From Sclerurus mexicanus (Eukaryota; Chordata; Aves; Passeriformes; Furnariidae), in contig VWZF01002844.1 of NCBI GenBank assembly GCA_013396755.1, forward strand, positions 1,503,412 through 1,567,411: a DNA stretch of 64,000 nucleotides, written 5' to 3'. Shown here one piece after another: positions 1-13,414 of the stretch. The notes below the pieces were generated by a model. It was not told where the DNA came from and made no database searches. It saw only the letters and a program-made list of their open reading frames with translations. Numbering within the stretch: the first letter of the stretch is position 1; each line of letters begins with the position of its first letter. The position numbers and the translations under genes were made by a program.

Positions 1-2277
1 CTGAATTTGTTCATAGATTGAGCCAGATGTTTTCACACTTATAAATTTATCCAAGGAAGTTGCCGTCATTTTTTTGTTTGGTTGGCTTTTGATGGTTGGT
101 TGGTTGGTTGGTTATGGGTTTTTTTGGGGGAGGACATTTTGTTTTCTCTATAAGTACATTTTGGGAGAGATGCAAATATGCTGCGTGTTTTGAGACATAA
201 GAATATGCCTCAACATCAAAATACATCTTAAAAGCTCTGAATACTGAAGCTAAGCAGGCATTCAAATTGTTTGGTGGGGTTTTTGTTTGTTTATGTTTTG
301 TTTTGTTGGGTTTTTTAAATAAACAACTATAATTACCTTTAAGTGTTGCTGTATCTGGCTTTCAGACTGTGGTAATTGGTTTGGTAATTTCCACATCACA
401 AATAACCCATTTCCCTTTTTTGTATATTTTGATCCTTTCCAGCTGTTTTACTATTTTATCCCTTAGGGAATAAGGTAGCAAACTTCAGAGTAGCATTTTC
501 TGCTATATTCAGGGTAACCTACATACTCACTGCAGTAGCCAATTGATTGTCAAGCATTTGCTATACAGACATGTTTCTTAAGGTCATTCTACACTTGCAG
601 AGATTCAACCGCCTGCCAGTTTAACTAGAGGAAAATGAAACAACCTTTGTCTAATAAGATGGTCTGCCCTTGCAACATTTAACAGTGGTAAATAAGACCC
701 TCTAGGGTCATACTTTTATCAATATGGTGAGGTCAGAATTCTATCACAGCAACAAAAAAGTTTTGTCCTTAAGTAAATTGAAAAAGGAGGTCATCCTCCA
801 GCCATCTTCCACATGAAATGGACAAGTATCAGCTGGAAAAGTTCAAGGTAATATGAACATCACAGGACATCTTCCCCCCTTCCTTCTGAAAAATCTGTCA
901 GGAAAGATGGATATAGGTATCAGTAAGAAAGCAAATTTTTGGCAATAAGGAAAAAAGAGGAGAAAATATACACATATTTAGTTTGTTGTCAATACTGTTT
1001 CTAGACAAAAAAACAGCACTTCAGTTTTTGCAGTACAAAGTATCCAAAAATATCTCTAAAAGTTAGACCAAACCATTCCCATGGTTCACAGAGTGCTTGC
1101 ATCAGGTTCCTCTGTTCCTGTAAGATACAGCTGTTATGCACTAGTGTTCCTAGGCAAGAAGTACTGAGATACAGTTATCTGTTTCTTCCAGTTTCATAAC
1201 TGTAACTAACAGTTCTTAATATTATATATCTCATATAGTATTTATGTGCTCTGTTTTTCTAAATATTTTTGTTCTGTAACTGATGTGCTCCATAAATTAG
1301 CCACCTCTTTTAGCAAGTGCCCATAGTGCTGATAACATTCTCAACTGAATCGTAGTTTATAGAGCAGATCCACTGTATTTCCTCTGAAGACAACTTCTAT
1401 TTGGTTTTGTCTGTTCATGCTCTTTCACTAATGATGCATTTTTTTCACACCCATTGGAGCATTTCTGAAAGAAGCTATATATTTACATTTCAAGTACAGC
1501 TTTGCAGTCTCTTACTATCAGTTTGTATGTCTTTGAGAAAAGTATTCTCTGCTCCCCCAAACACTGTTAGATTTGCCAACATTCTGAGATTTCTTTTCAC
1601 TATTCTTTAAAAAAAAACCAAAAAGACTGCAATGTTTAAAAGAACAGTAGGCACTTAAAATCATAATTACATTAAAAATGTATTGACTAGTTCTATTTGT
1701 AAGACTTGAACATTACTAAAACATAAACTTAGAGAAGGAAAAGTCCTCTATTTATTCTTTCATACTTATTTGTATACTTCATGGCACTTTGTGCCCAGAT
1801 ACTTTCCACCTAGATTCAGTAAACATATAGTCAGTAGGAAATTATATTCCAAACAGAGGAACTCTGGCAGAAGCAGAGAATAATAGCATAAAATTTACAT
1901 TTATAAGAGTATGTAGAAAGGGTTTATGCAAGGCATGACAGGGGACTGAATGACTTGCTGAATGACTGCTGTTCTATCCTCACCCAAAGGGAAAAATAAC
2001 CTTGGAGGTGTACAAAAATAGGTATATTTTTGACATGGAATTCGTGTACAAGCTGTCTGTGCTGTCTAACCATTAAGAGAAATACTTTGTTGCTCTTGCT
2101 TTACTTTAAAAGACTTGAACAAATTGACCCTAAGAATGTGTGTGGCTGACATTTTTTGGAACAAAGCGTAAATGAAATTACTTCTACAGCAAACCTGATG
2201 GAAATGTATAAAGTGAAAACCAGAGTACACTTTTATATTAATGAAGTGTTTGGGATAAATTTTCTTTTCTGGCACTT
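1..2277. other. Unique AT-rich non-coding DNA
   Basis: I see no gene in this stretch. Its first 330 bases are unusually T- and G-rich on the plus strand, with runs of TTTTGG-like words and a short GGTT array. The remainder is AT-rich unique sequence with short homopolymers only. The open frames are under 75 codons, match nothing I recognise and have no flanking splice signals that would make an exon convincing. Confidence 0.6.
94..113. repeat. (GGTT)5 microsatellite
   Basis: Five perfect tandem GGTT units sit inside a wider T/G-rich tract. The array is short and probably of no functional weight, though the G-pairs could vary between individuals. Confidence 0.8.
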
Positions 2278-2410
2278 CACAGAATAATCGGAGAATATTC
2301 TGAGTTGGAAGGGACCCACAAGGATCACTGAGTCCAACTCCTAAGCATATGGCCCATGTGGGGATCAAACCCACAACCTTGGTGTTATTAACACCAGGCT
2401 CTAGCCAACT
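2278..2410 (-). mobile_element. TguSINE1-like SINE (tRNA-Ile head, CR1-like tail)
   Basis: Read on the minus strand, the element starts with a tRNA-Ile-like segment: a D-arm remnant (AGTTGGCTAGAGC), an anticodon region TTAATAAC that still carries AAT, and a B-box GGTTTGATCCC close to the Pol III consensus. The GGGCCA acceptor end follows. It then runs into a CR1-type 3' tail (GTTGGACTCAGTGATCC, then a CCCTTCCAACTCAGAAT-like end). A tRNA-Ile head fused to a CR1 tail is the known design of TguSINE1, a SINE moved by the CR1 machinery and known from passerines other than New Zealand wrens. The first bases of the tRNA and part of the A-box are missing, so this copy is probably 5' truncated and inactive. 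The flanks carry an 8-bp inverted pair (GCACTTCA at 2272-2279, TGAAGTGC at 2412-2419) and not a direct target duplication. Confidence 0.85.
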
Positions 2411-5043
2411 ATGAAGTGCTGTAACACAGCACAATTTGGGGATTTTTAATGTTTTGTTCTTGATCAGAAGCTAAAGAAATGGGAAACAACAGAGAGCATT
2501 TTAATACCAAGGAAAGTTGTTCTGGTATAAAAGAGATGAATTTGCTATAGGATTGCTGTAGAAAAACAAGTTTTAGGAAGGATAGACCCAATATCCATAC
2601 CATAGAGGGTAAGATTTGTAAACTCTTCTTCCGCTGTACTGGAAAGACCAGCATAATGCTGAGAAAGCCAGTATGCCTTTGCCATGGATAATTAGATGGA
2701 GATGGGTTTGCAGTTCCAAACAGTGTTTGAGGGCATTCTCAGAAGAAAGGTATGTGTGTATAAAGGTAAGCAAAAAGAACAAACTCCCTTCACCCCCAAG
2801 ACTCCCATGGACTACTAAAAATACAGTACCACTCAATCATGCAATAGGAACAGTTTCCACAAGAAAAAAAGAAACTTACAGTGATCAGAGTTAAGTGACC
2901 AGAAATTAACTACAGGCTAATGTTTGGGGAGTTGGGTTTTTTTGTTATTAGGAGCAAGTAGCAGACATCCCTACTCAACAGAAACTAATACTTTGGCCAA
3001 CATTGCAAGTGAGAAATGAAGTTGGTGCTTATTTTAGAGCTGTCGGTCCAGTGCTGTAAGAATGAACAACATATACAAGAAAAAAAAAAAGAGCATCCAG
3101 AAAGCAGTAAAAATCAATGCTATTTTGACTTTGGAAATTGCTATCAGATTGCAGCACCAAAAATATTCCCACAGTTAGGAAACATAAGGTTAGCAGCCTT
3201 GGCAGAAGGCTTGCAGACACTAATCTATTCATACCAAGCAACCTACAAGGAAATATACAGTGCTATACAACCCCCAGTCCAAGGCAGCTTGGGAAATATT
3301 TGGTTTTAATCTGTAAAATACCCGATTTATCTCCTTTCCTTCAGTAACAGTTTGTGAGAGAAGACAAGGAAAATGTGGAGTTACTCCTTTCACAGCTTCA
3401 GATTTGCCTTTTCCAGGCTGCACAGCACAGCAAGTGTTGAAAGCCTGGCAAGAGAGTCTTATGCTCTGAACTTTTGTAGCTTAAAAACATTAAAAGAAAA
3501 TCCAACCATCAGATAAAACCTTATTGACATGCCAGGGTGGTTGAAGTAGCTGACACAAAAAGAAGTTGGGGGGCATGCATGCAGTCGTTCTTCAGGCAAC
3601 GGACATGACTGGTCTTTAGGAAGGGGAAAAAGAGGAGTCCCGTCTGCAACAGGGAATTTTTAAAAAGTAATTGACAAGGTCTCTAAACACCTCAGTCTCA
3701 GTAGGATTGTCAGATTCATATCAACCTACATAAAAGCTCCACAGACCTGAATTATTAAAGAAGTCTTACAAAAGCCAAGGCTAAAAAGACCTCCTTGAGA
3801 TACTTACACCACTTTCATTTGTGTTGATTACCAAAAACATTAAAGGAACAACTTTGCAGGCTGGAAGTAAAGAAAGATAAAAAGCAAATGGCACAAAACC
3901 CAGACCCCTTGAGTATCTAAATATTGCAGACTTCCAGAAAACTCTTGTTCTAGCACAAACACAAAGGCAGCAAAACTCTGCACCATCACTTCAATTGAAG
4001 CCTTCAATTTTTGCTGCCACTGTGTGAACAAATAACACTCTAATTGTTGTAGGTATAACTGATTTGGTTATCTTTACTCTTCTAAATATTAGCTGAATTC
4101 GTGGAAACCTGAACACGATTTCACAAGTAATATAAAAACTAACAAAAAAATGTGCCAGTGCTTTTTAAAATAAGTGATGCCTAATTATAAGGGAAGCAGA
4201 CCCTACCTGTTTTCTTTTGTTTGTAATGAACATAGACTAAAATAGCTCGTTTACCTCCTTTTGCAATTAAATTTAAAGGGATATAAAATATTTATTACAG
4301 AATACTGAATGGACAAATGTTTACTAAAGACTATGAAGTATTTGGATTCTGTAAACAAAATCCCAGCATAAATCCCTCAGCAGCTGACTGACAAAATGAC
4401 TAAATTATTTAATGTCAGAAACAATAATTGCCATTACTATTTCCAAAGACCTTTGCAGACCTTGAAAGCACCCCTTCTATACAGAGGGGAAAAAAACCAA
4501 AAATAAAGGGAAAGTGAAAAGGCCATCTGTGATGTTCTTATATGCACAGTGTGAATATATACAGACATATATATTTATATATAACCTGTGAATCCATGAA
4601 ATTTTAGATGGCAGTCACAGGAAATATCTGCAATGTCCATTAATTTGTTCATGAAGGATACCTGTCCTTCCCACCGTGCACAAGGTCCTGACCTCAGAAA
4701 GGAGTCCCCAGTGATCTAAGTCTTCATCTGTGGAGGATCATTTGTGTCAACCACTCATGTCAAAAATAAAACTACTTTTAGAAGCAGTAGCCACAGTGTG
4801 TCTCCTTTATTCACAAGTGTGCAGCATCTGCTCTAGCTCATAAAAGCCATATTATGGATCACCATGGATGAGGCTCTTCCCACACTGACAAGTTAATAAC
4901 AGCCTTTGCCTCTCAAGTGAACTTCCCTTTGGTCTCTACTCAGTCAAAATATTTTACCAAAAGGTTTTTTTTTCCTGGCAACTCAGACTTTAGCCTGCTT
5001 CCATTACTACATACCTGTGGTTAATTTCACTGCCATGAGAAAT

Positions 5044-5082
5044 TCAGTGGATTTAAATGGAAATATTAAAATGTTCAATTTT
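5044..5082 (+). repeat. 39-bp direct duplication, copy 1
   Basis: This stretch, starting TCAGTGGATTTAAATGG and ending ATGTTCAATTTT, recurs without a mismatch at 6985-7023, 1941 bases downstream in the same orientation. The flanks of the two copies do not match, so the repeat unit is confined to these 39 bases. It does not look like any repeat family I know. Confidence 0.95.
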
Positions 5083-6984
5083 AAAAGCATACAGGTAACA
5101 TTTATGAGATCGGAATTTTGTACTAACATCAATACTTTTGGATTTCTGATTAAAAAAAGAGAAAATATCTAAATGCAAATTTGAAAAACTATGAATCAAG
5201 TGCAGCTAGTCAGAGAGCTATCATGACACAGAACATCAATAGCCTTCTCATTTAAGTGTCATGTTACTCTATTTCTTATTTTCTTTCTTTATCCATATAA
5301 CCATAAGTAAAAATGCTTTCATAGGAATATACTACTATAGGAATAATGATTGCCTTGAACTTCCTCTGAACTTATCTGAGATCTGCAAGATTATAGCAGG
5401 AAACTCTTGACAATTTACTTTCCACCACCACCTGTTTCCATCCTAAGCATTCCTCACCAGCAGCAACACTTCTACTACGTAAGTATGCTGACTACTTTCA
5501 ATATAAAGGAGAAATGAATGGGAAAAAAATACTACAGAAATGTAAATACTTTTCAAGATTTTAGAAGCTCTACTTATGTACACAGATCTGAGGTGTTGGG
5601 AAGGAGGTATGTGAACTTTGTTATCCTTGGAGAACTTAGAGACTTAAGAACCACTACATGGGCCTGGCCTCCAAATGTAACCTGCAGCAATGTCCTCACC
5701 ATACATCAGATGGGATGAAAAAATGACACCTCCAGGAAATATAATTGTATCTGTGGGCCCAGGTCTCTTGTTATAGGCAACCTCGGGATCACGACTGTGA
5801 AGATGCACCTGTCCCATCGTGTGACCTTATCAACTGAAAAGAAAAGGAAAAGTAAATGACCAACCCCTTACCTTGCCTTAACTGTCCTTTGCTCAAAAAC
5901 TAGATTTTTCTGCCTCTCTGCAGATTTTTCTGCCATGACTGAAACAGACAAGAGGGGAGAGGCCATCTGAAGATATTACCAATGGTATCTAAGTAAGGTT
6001 GTTTTAAAATGAAGTATAAAACTAAAATAAGAATGCTAGATACTTCTCTCCTGACATGTAAGCAATAAAATGCATAAGGATTTTTGTATTGTAAATATTA
6101 TTCACCTTGAACAGTTCTTGCTCATAACTGTGAATGTTATAGGTCAGACATATGCTAATTGAAAAAAAAAAAGAGAATTATTGCTGCCACATTGTTCTCT
6201 TTGAGAGAACTAACACAGTGTCACTGATAAATTTATTTATTTATGCAACTAAGTAAGCAGCCTTGGTTACAACTGGACTGATATAACCTATGCTTTTAAG
6301 GCTATCAGTTCTAGAAAATTAAATCTATGAGCTTTGAAAACTGCTTGTAATTTTACAGTCTCCAGTACATGAACAGTAGGAGATACTGTGCACAGACTAC
6401 CACGAGTTTTTATTTCAACCTAGCATGACTTTTGATTCCTTGGTATTTACTGGTTTGTAGAAACAGTTTTCCAGCCAAAAAAAATGTCAGTTAAGAAAAT
6501 TAACATCATTGAGCAAGAAACGAATCTGTCTATATTTTCAGAAATTCACATCATTGAACATTTTTGCACATCAATACATAAATCACTGGGCAAACATGCA
6601 TATAATTAAAATACAATAAAACATTTTCATGTATATGAGTACATCCAGATACACTTCTAGAACTTCCTCTAAGCCCTTGAAAAGAAATCCCATTGCATTC
6701 AAAGCTATTTGGATCACTTTCCCAGCTTCTTGCCCACAGATGTGCCTGGCTCACCTGCTGTCCGAGCATGGGATGCGTTACAGCAGGATAGAGAAGGGAG
6801 TTAAAAAGCCAAGTTCATTTTGTAGTGGCACCAAGTGAAATGCTCCTCCATGGGCATATAAGGAAACTATGAATGAATACAGTGACCAGTGAGTTATTCC
6901 CACGTTCTCAAATTATTGAGGCAAGCCATCCTGCTAGAAAAGTACAAGTATAATCATAATGAAAATTAAGATCTACTAAGTAGA

Positions 6985-7023
6985 TCAGTGGATTTAAATG
7001 GAAATATTAAAATGTTCAATTTT
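6985..7023 (+). repeat. 39-bp direct duplication, copy 2
   Basis: This is identical to 5044-5082. Here the copy is followed at once by a degenerate re-duplication of its own end: AAATGTTCAATTTTC is followed by AAATGTTCAAATTTC. This gives the right edge a small tandem structure that copy 1 lacks, which suggests that copy 2 is the inserted, derived one. Confidence 0.95.
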
Positions 7024-7793
7024 CAAATGTTCAAATTTCAATGACCAGGACCACACAGTATTCCAGATAAACCAAAGACTATACATTTGCTGGAAAACAT
7101 TCATTAACAATTTTGACCCAGTAGTGATCGCACAATTACACATATAAACACTGATGCTTTTGGGTGTGCTTTTTTATCTCAATTTACATAAGTTTACACT
7201 TAAGGTGGGAGTATATAAGTATATACTGTACTATTTTCTTCCATGGGCAAGACTAAAAAGGTTTTGAAAGCATCACCAGATCTAGCACACCACATCTGAT
7301 ATCCAGTACATTTTGCAAGGAAATGTCAGATCTCTGCTTTTATACCCAGTGCTGCCACAATACTTTTAGAAGACCAGGTATGCAAGAGAGAAGAACTCAC
7401 ATAACTTGAAAATTAATTTCTTTATCAATTGTAAAAACAGGCAACAGAATGGAGAACACAAGGGAGATCAGAACAGATGAAGGACAACAGAAGTCATAAT
7501 AATTAACAAAATAAAATAAAGAGAAATATTATTTCCTTTTCAGTGATCTTGCAAATAATGAGCAGTCAGCAATGTGCAAGAACAAAGGATTTTTCCAAAC
7601 TCTCCCATCCCTGCTATGGAAATGCTACTTCATTTTCAAACTTTGCAGTGCAGAAATATAATAAAATTTAGTCTTTACCTCTATAATTCCAACACACATC
7701 CTAATAAGTGTAAACCGATGCTTCAAATATAGAAACCCAAGTGTTTACAGCTATAGTAGTAACAGTTGAAGTGTATAAATAAAACCAAAAATG

Positions 7794-7818
7794 AAAAAAA
7801 AAAAAACACACACACACA
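7794..7818. repeat. A13 run followed by (CA)6
   Basis: Thirteen A bases run directly into six CA units. It is a simple repeat. An A-tail origin is possible, but no retrocopy body is recognisable upstream. Confidence 0.8.
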
Positions 7819-10800
7819 AACCCACCACAGATGATATGTCTATTCTGGGTGTCTATTTTGTCAAGGATGGTTAAGAAGCCTTCTCACACACACCTGGATG
7901 TCCCACTGTGAGAAGTAAGAGAAACTGCATCCTTAATTTCAGTGCTGGGGCCCAGCCTTTAGAAGGCTGCTAATTTTCAGTATATGCAATAGGTGTCTAA
8001 CCTTGCCAGGAAGCTCCACTGAGGTCCATTCTCCTTTGCATACTGTGCTAAGCAGCCAGAAACCGATTTCTACATGCTTCAGAATGCCCTGCTGAAAGGA
8101 GTCCTTCTGTGCTGGAGTGAAATTGCTGCCTTTCTAGCTCTCAGAAAATAGACTAGGGCTGTTTGGAGTCCCAGAAATGTCATGCTGATTTTTTTTTTTT
8201 AAATTTATTTAAAAACAGCTGGGGAGAGGGATAAGAGACATGTTCAGCTGCCCTCAGCGTTCCAGCGATAACAAGTGTGATGAGTGGTGATGGGGATGTT
8301 CACTACCAACACAGCTACTGTGACTTTTTAGCACAAGCTGTGCACTACACCATGAATTGCTAATGGGGAACTTACATCTTTCCTTAAATGGATTGTGGAA
8401 AGAAGGTGTTGGACTTACTCGAGCCCAGCAAAATGCTAAGAGCGCAGGTTTTCTTCCTCTTCTGTGTTTACACAACTCTTTATCTAGCTCTCTACACTGC
8501 TGCAGCTCCAGTTGTGCTTAAACAGCCACACAAGCAGGAAAGTAAAAACAATTCTGTGCTTATAAGTCTCTTCTCTCACTCAAGAAAAATCTTAAGACTT
8601 CACTCCAAGTCTTCAAGAATTTAATGCAAAAATCATAAAGGGAAACATTCTGCAAATAAAAAAAAAATTGAAATCAAATATGTTGCACTACTTTTTCAGG
8701 TAGCTTCAAATAGTGTGCCACAATGTCTCCTCACCTGAGTTTTAGGTGATTCTTTCTTGTTTGTCTTTACACATGTGATTAATTAATACTTAGAGTTGGG
8801 AAAGATAATATCTACACCTAATTCAGAGAGAATTTAAAGAATACTTGTGAATTTGGTGATGCTTTTCTAACTGCAAAATATCTTGAGCACAATTTTGGAA
8901 GTTCAGTAAATTGCATTTTCTGCTCTGCAACACTCAAATACTTACAATTTCTACATAATTTCTACTTTTTCCAAGTACCGTACTGAAATTATTGTTATTA
9001 TCTAATTTGAAAATTAATTTTTAAGACTAAGTGGGTTCTAATATGTTAGATGGACAAAATTACTTTGTTTGTACTCTCAAATTAATGTAAAACCAGTCAT
9101 CAACATTCAGATATTTTTTTTCAGTCAAATCAGAAATGTGTTCAAGACATCTCTGCTATTGAAGTGTAGCCTTTGAGTTTTTCCTAATTATTTCATACTG
9201 TCAATTTTACTACAATCTGCCAAGAATCATTCATATTAAAGGGAAGTATTCAATTGATTGATTCAATGCAATAAAAATATTATTTTAAGAGATACTCATA
9301 AACTAAATTGAATCCTGTAATGTAATACGCATTTTAACTTTAACATTTTGTTATTCAAATCACAGAATTAGGAATTATCTCTCTGCTTTACATGTTCACC
9401 AAATGATACATAGCTAATTGAATAACATAACCATTGGTTTATTTAATATGTGGTGTATCAAAATATAGTGTTCATAGTAAGTCTAATTAAAAAAAAACCC
9501 AAACAACATGTTCTTAAGTTGAGGTCTGAAATTTGATTAAATATTACATAGATAATACTCTACCACTAACTACTAATGTGGATATTCCAAGAAAAAAAAA
9601 CAAAAACAACAATTTTTCCTGCATTACGATGAAAAATACTGACACAATTCAAGAAGCAATGTCAGTGGATGCTTCTACTCTCCAGTTGTCCTCATTAGAT
9701 GCTACTTCCAAAGAAATACATTTTAGGAATTGCCAAATAACACATGGATAAAACACAAAGGCATATTTCACAGTGTCCTCTTGGAATAAGGCTACTTGAA
9801 AAGCTCTCAAGAGAAATAGATTGCCCAGTGTTTCTTATATTCAACATTTCGCCACTCCTCATTTTTCTTACTAGTAAGAATTCATAAGAATCCAACAAAT
9901 CATAGCTACTTACTACATAATAATTTTGTGGTTCAACAAAAGCTAGTTTAAAAAAAGACTAAATTTTAGTCTTTTTTGCTTTTCTAAATTGATCTCCATT
10001 TGCATTTTATTTTCTACAGTCTCTGAGCAATTAAGAATAAGACCTAGATCTACAAATGGACTTTGGCACCAAAATACCAAATGCTGATGCAACCTGGCCA
10101 GATAGTGGATTGAATTGCCATGTGTTAGACAACTACATTTACTATAACACAGGATTAGTCTCATCAGCTTACTGAGCATTGTCTATGGAAAACATTAGAA
10201 AAAGGAGTAGCTTTTAACCCCAGCTCTTACCAAAGCAAAAAATACTTCATATCATTATAATGACACATGTATATTTGTTGAGGATTCACTGGTCCAAAAT
10301 TCCTCCTGAAAATAAACACTTAAAAAGCCATTCATTTGGAAAACAAACTAACAAAAGTGCTACTGAGGCTGCTATAAGGATCACAGCATCACAGCAATGA
10401 CTACAGCTGTAGAAGCATAAATTTTGACAAGGAAAAAAATGAAGTTTCAGATTAAAAAGAAAAAATACAAATTGGATACTGAAAGAGGACTTAGGCATGC
10501 AAGACATGGGACTTACAGCAAGTACGGAATAACAGTCGTCAAGACAGGAGTTTCAACGTCACACCCAATTTTGCTGGTCAGTATAATCAATGTCAGCAGT
10601 ATTTAACTACCTGCCCACTTAAGAAGGCTCTGGTAGTCCTTGGCAGCTGATGGTAGATGAAATGTGAAAACAACAAGATCTCCAGATCTATAAAATACTG
10701 TATGGACACAGGTGTTTAAATCTTGGGAACATATTTGTATTCAAATGCCAATCCTACGGATGGCTCCTGTGACTCTGAAACTCTTCCAGTCATAGTCACA

Positions 10801-13365
10801 GCACTTGGTTAGTTCACCAGGTTGTCTAACAAAGAGGATTGAATTCCATAGTGTGAAGCAAGGGGAGGAATGTGCTTCTGCTACGTCACTCTGTGTGTGA
10901 AACAGAGCATTAAATCTCAGCTGGCATGTTGCTGAAACTTTGCCTAAGTTCTAATAAGAGCATGTCCTGAGGGTTATTCACCCTCTAAGTCATATATTCT
11001 TTGGGAAATTATAGACAGGACACCAATTCTCTGCTGACAAGCTTCCTGCTTGAAGACGCAGGGGTTAAGTATTAAAAAAAAAAAAAAAGTTAAAATATAC
11101 AGTGACTGGGACTGCTGGAAGAGAACAATACAGTTCTGTGTACTTAAACTACCTCATGGCTTGCAGAGCCAGTGGCTTTTAAAGACTGTTTGTTAATGAC
11201 AGTTTGCAACACTGTGGTAAACCAAGGCCTGTAATTTGCAGATTTTATTTTTAGAAATACTCATTGGAGCACTGTGGCATTGATGGCTATGAAAAAAGAA
11301 ATAAAGGAAAGGGGGGAGGAAAGAGCCCATGCAAAATTAAAAGCCTTTCAAGTTTCCTGAAAAGAGTGTTTCAGAACAACAGGTTCCCCTGTTTCTTAGG
11401 GGAAGGATAGGAGCCTAAATTCAAGGGCATAGCATATGCAAAGCACATTCAGTGCGAAATGCCTGACATTGTATCACATTCATAAAAAAGCTGCCGCTAG
11501 CAAAATAGATAGCCAAATTGAAAGCCACATCCCACTTCTATAAAAAACAGGGAAGGAAAACATCAGAAAAACTGATGTCAAAATGAAAAGCAGGTTTTTT
11601 TCCAGCTGTCTTTACTCAGCATAGTCAGAAACATACCACAAAACAAAACAGTCCAGTCACAATTAACTCTGAATGGGGTTATTAAAGGCAGAAGATACTC
11701 CTTCATGGCTTAATTTAATTATAAGTCCTGGCAACTGGAAAGCCTTTTAAAATTTGTTGAATACAGATGTGTTTCCAACAGTTTCTCCTCTGTGCCAAAA
11801 TGCTCAAGTAGTCATTTTTGAATTGGGTTCTTTCCAGAGCTGACAAGTCCTGTCACAGTTGTTTTTTTTCAAGAGACTCTGAAACCCCACTAGGTCATTG
11901 TAGTTTTGTTTTCTGAAGCAGACGTATTTGTGTTCACTGTTACACCTTGAATTGTCAATTGTAAAATTACATGCTGTCTTAAAAATTATCCTGACATTAG
12001 CAAACGCTCCCTCCCTCGGTGCCTGCTGAAAGCCATGCTGTTTGTTAATGTGACAGTGCAACTTCACCCCTTCCTTTTGCTTTTTACAATTTCCTTAATT
12101 CATTAGTGCCTTCCTTGCAAATGTGTAGAGATGAGCGTACTAAACAGTCTCCAGAAAATAATAAATATTCACAAAAATTCACATAAAGTAAACCAAACAT
12201 TCTCCTTTCAAATAGCACAAGGCAATTCAAAAGTGACAGGTCAAAATTCACTGGGAAAGGACTGAATGTGGACCTTAATACTCAGCTACCACCCCAATCT
12301 GCTGGACCACCTATTTTCAGTAAAAGGAATGCAAAAATTCAGCCCACTTCCACACACCTGCTTTGACCTCAGGAATAATTCAACACTGCAAAACAAGAAA
12401 AGGTTCATCTCCTATCTGGGTAATATCTAATATGACATAATATCCAACTTCAGAAAAGCGGGCAGCTCACTCACTGGCATCACTCTCACTGTGGTTCAAG
12501 GTTCAAAAGCATGCACAAATCTTTACAGATTCAGGCTGTAAGTCACTCAGTCATCTCTAGTCCTGTCAGAGGCTTTATGTGATATGAACTATGGGTTTCT
12601 GTGCAGTTCATAGTTTGGCAACAGCATTACCTCTAAAAGAGCATAGAGGAGCAGCATCAGAAGCTCTTATGACTACCCAGAGACTTCAGGGGACTCGATC
12701 AGATAATAACCAGCCACCAAAGAATCAAAACATTTTGGCAGCTTTATTCTCTTTAAATTACCACCTGCTTCTAAAAACAATTTCAAAAGATCTAGCACAG
12801 GAGATCTCATTATGATTCTCATGGGCGGCTACAGGAAAAAATAAAAATGAAAAGCTCTTTCAAGATTGTATCTTTTTATTTCTCACCACAACTACTGTGA
12901 GACCACTTGCTTTTTATGTAGTGTTTGTAAAGCCAGTGTCTTAACTGTCATGAAATAGTTTCCATTTCTGTGGCTAAGAACATTTAGCATCACTGAGTTT
13001 TTCTCATGACACAAAGGTTTGCAATGAAAGCAGTTCTGCAAATCTCTCCTCCCCTGGGTCAAATCCTGCCAAGTTCCGCCCATACCTCTCAAAGGGCTTC
13101 TGGCTCTGTGCAGCAAGGCAGCACTTAATTGAGAAAAACAAGAAAGAAAAACACACTTTGAAAAATTGTGTTGCACAGTGTGAGGTGTGATTTGTCCTAC
13201 TTGTACATGCATCCTCTTCCTGATTTCTAAGCCATATGTGCATGAGCATAAAGAGGGATTAGTATTTTATTCCACGTTGTCCTAAAAAGTTGATTTTTTT
13301 CCCCTCTAGCTCCTTTAAAAGAAACTGTACTTAGAACAATTTTAAAATTCCTTCTTTGCAGATAA

Positions 13366-13414
13366 CAATAATTAAATATTATTATTACTATTATTAATTA
13401 ATAATAATAATAAT
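13366..13414. repeat. AAT/ATT-rich low-complexity tract with central palindrome
   Basis: The tract moves from ATT-type to AAT-type triplets. Its centre, 13389-13406, is a perfect 18-base palindrome (TATTATTAATTAATAATA), so the two halves form a self-complementary arm pair broken by a few mismatches. It could extrude as a cruciform, and it is a likely site of length variation. Confidence 0.8.

Larger units (their letters stand above)
2420..11149. other. Unique non-coding DNA, 2.4-11.1 kb
   Basis: No gene is supportable. The stretch is AT-rich unique sequence with an A-run plus CA repeat at 7794-7818, a 15-base A run at 11074-11088, an AT-rich alternating patch near 4555-4583, and the 39-bp direct duplication listed separately. 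A segment at about 7043-7080 faintly recalls the minus-strand text of CR1 3' regions but is too diverged to call. Confidence 0.55.

Noticed and set aside
2325..2410. tRNA-Ile gene
   Set aside because: The acceptor stem and 5' part are missing, and the sequence continues into a CR1 tail, so it is the head of a SINE and not a functional tRNA.
7043..7080. Possible old CR1 fragment (ACCACACAGTATTCCAGAT)
   Set aside because: One matching word is not enough, and the neighbouring sequence does not continue the CR1 consensus.
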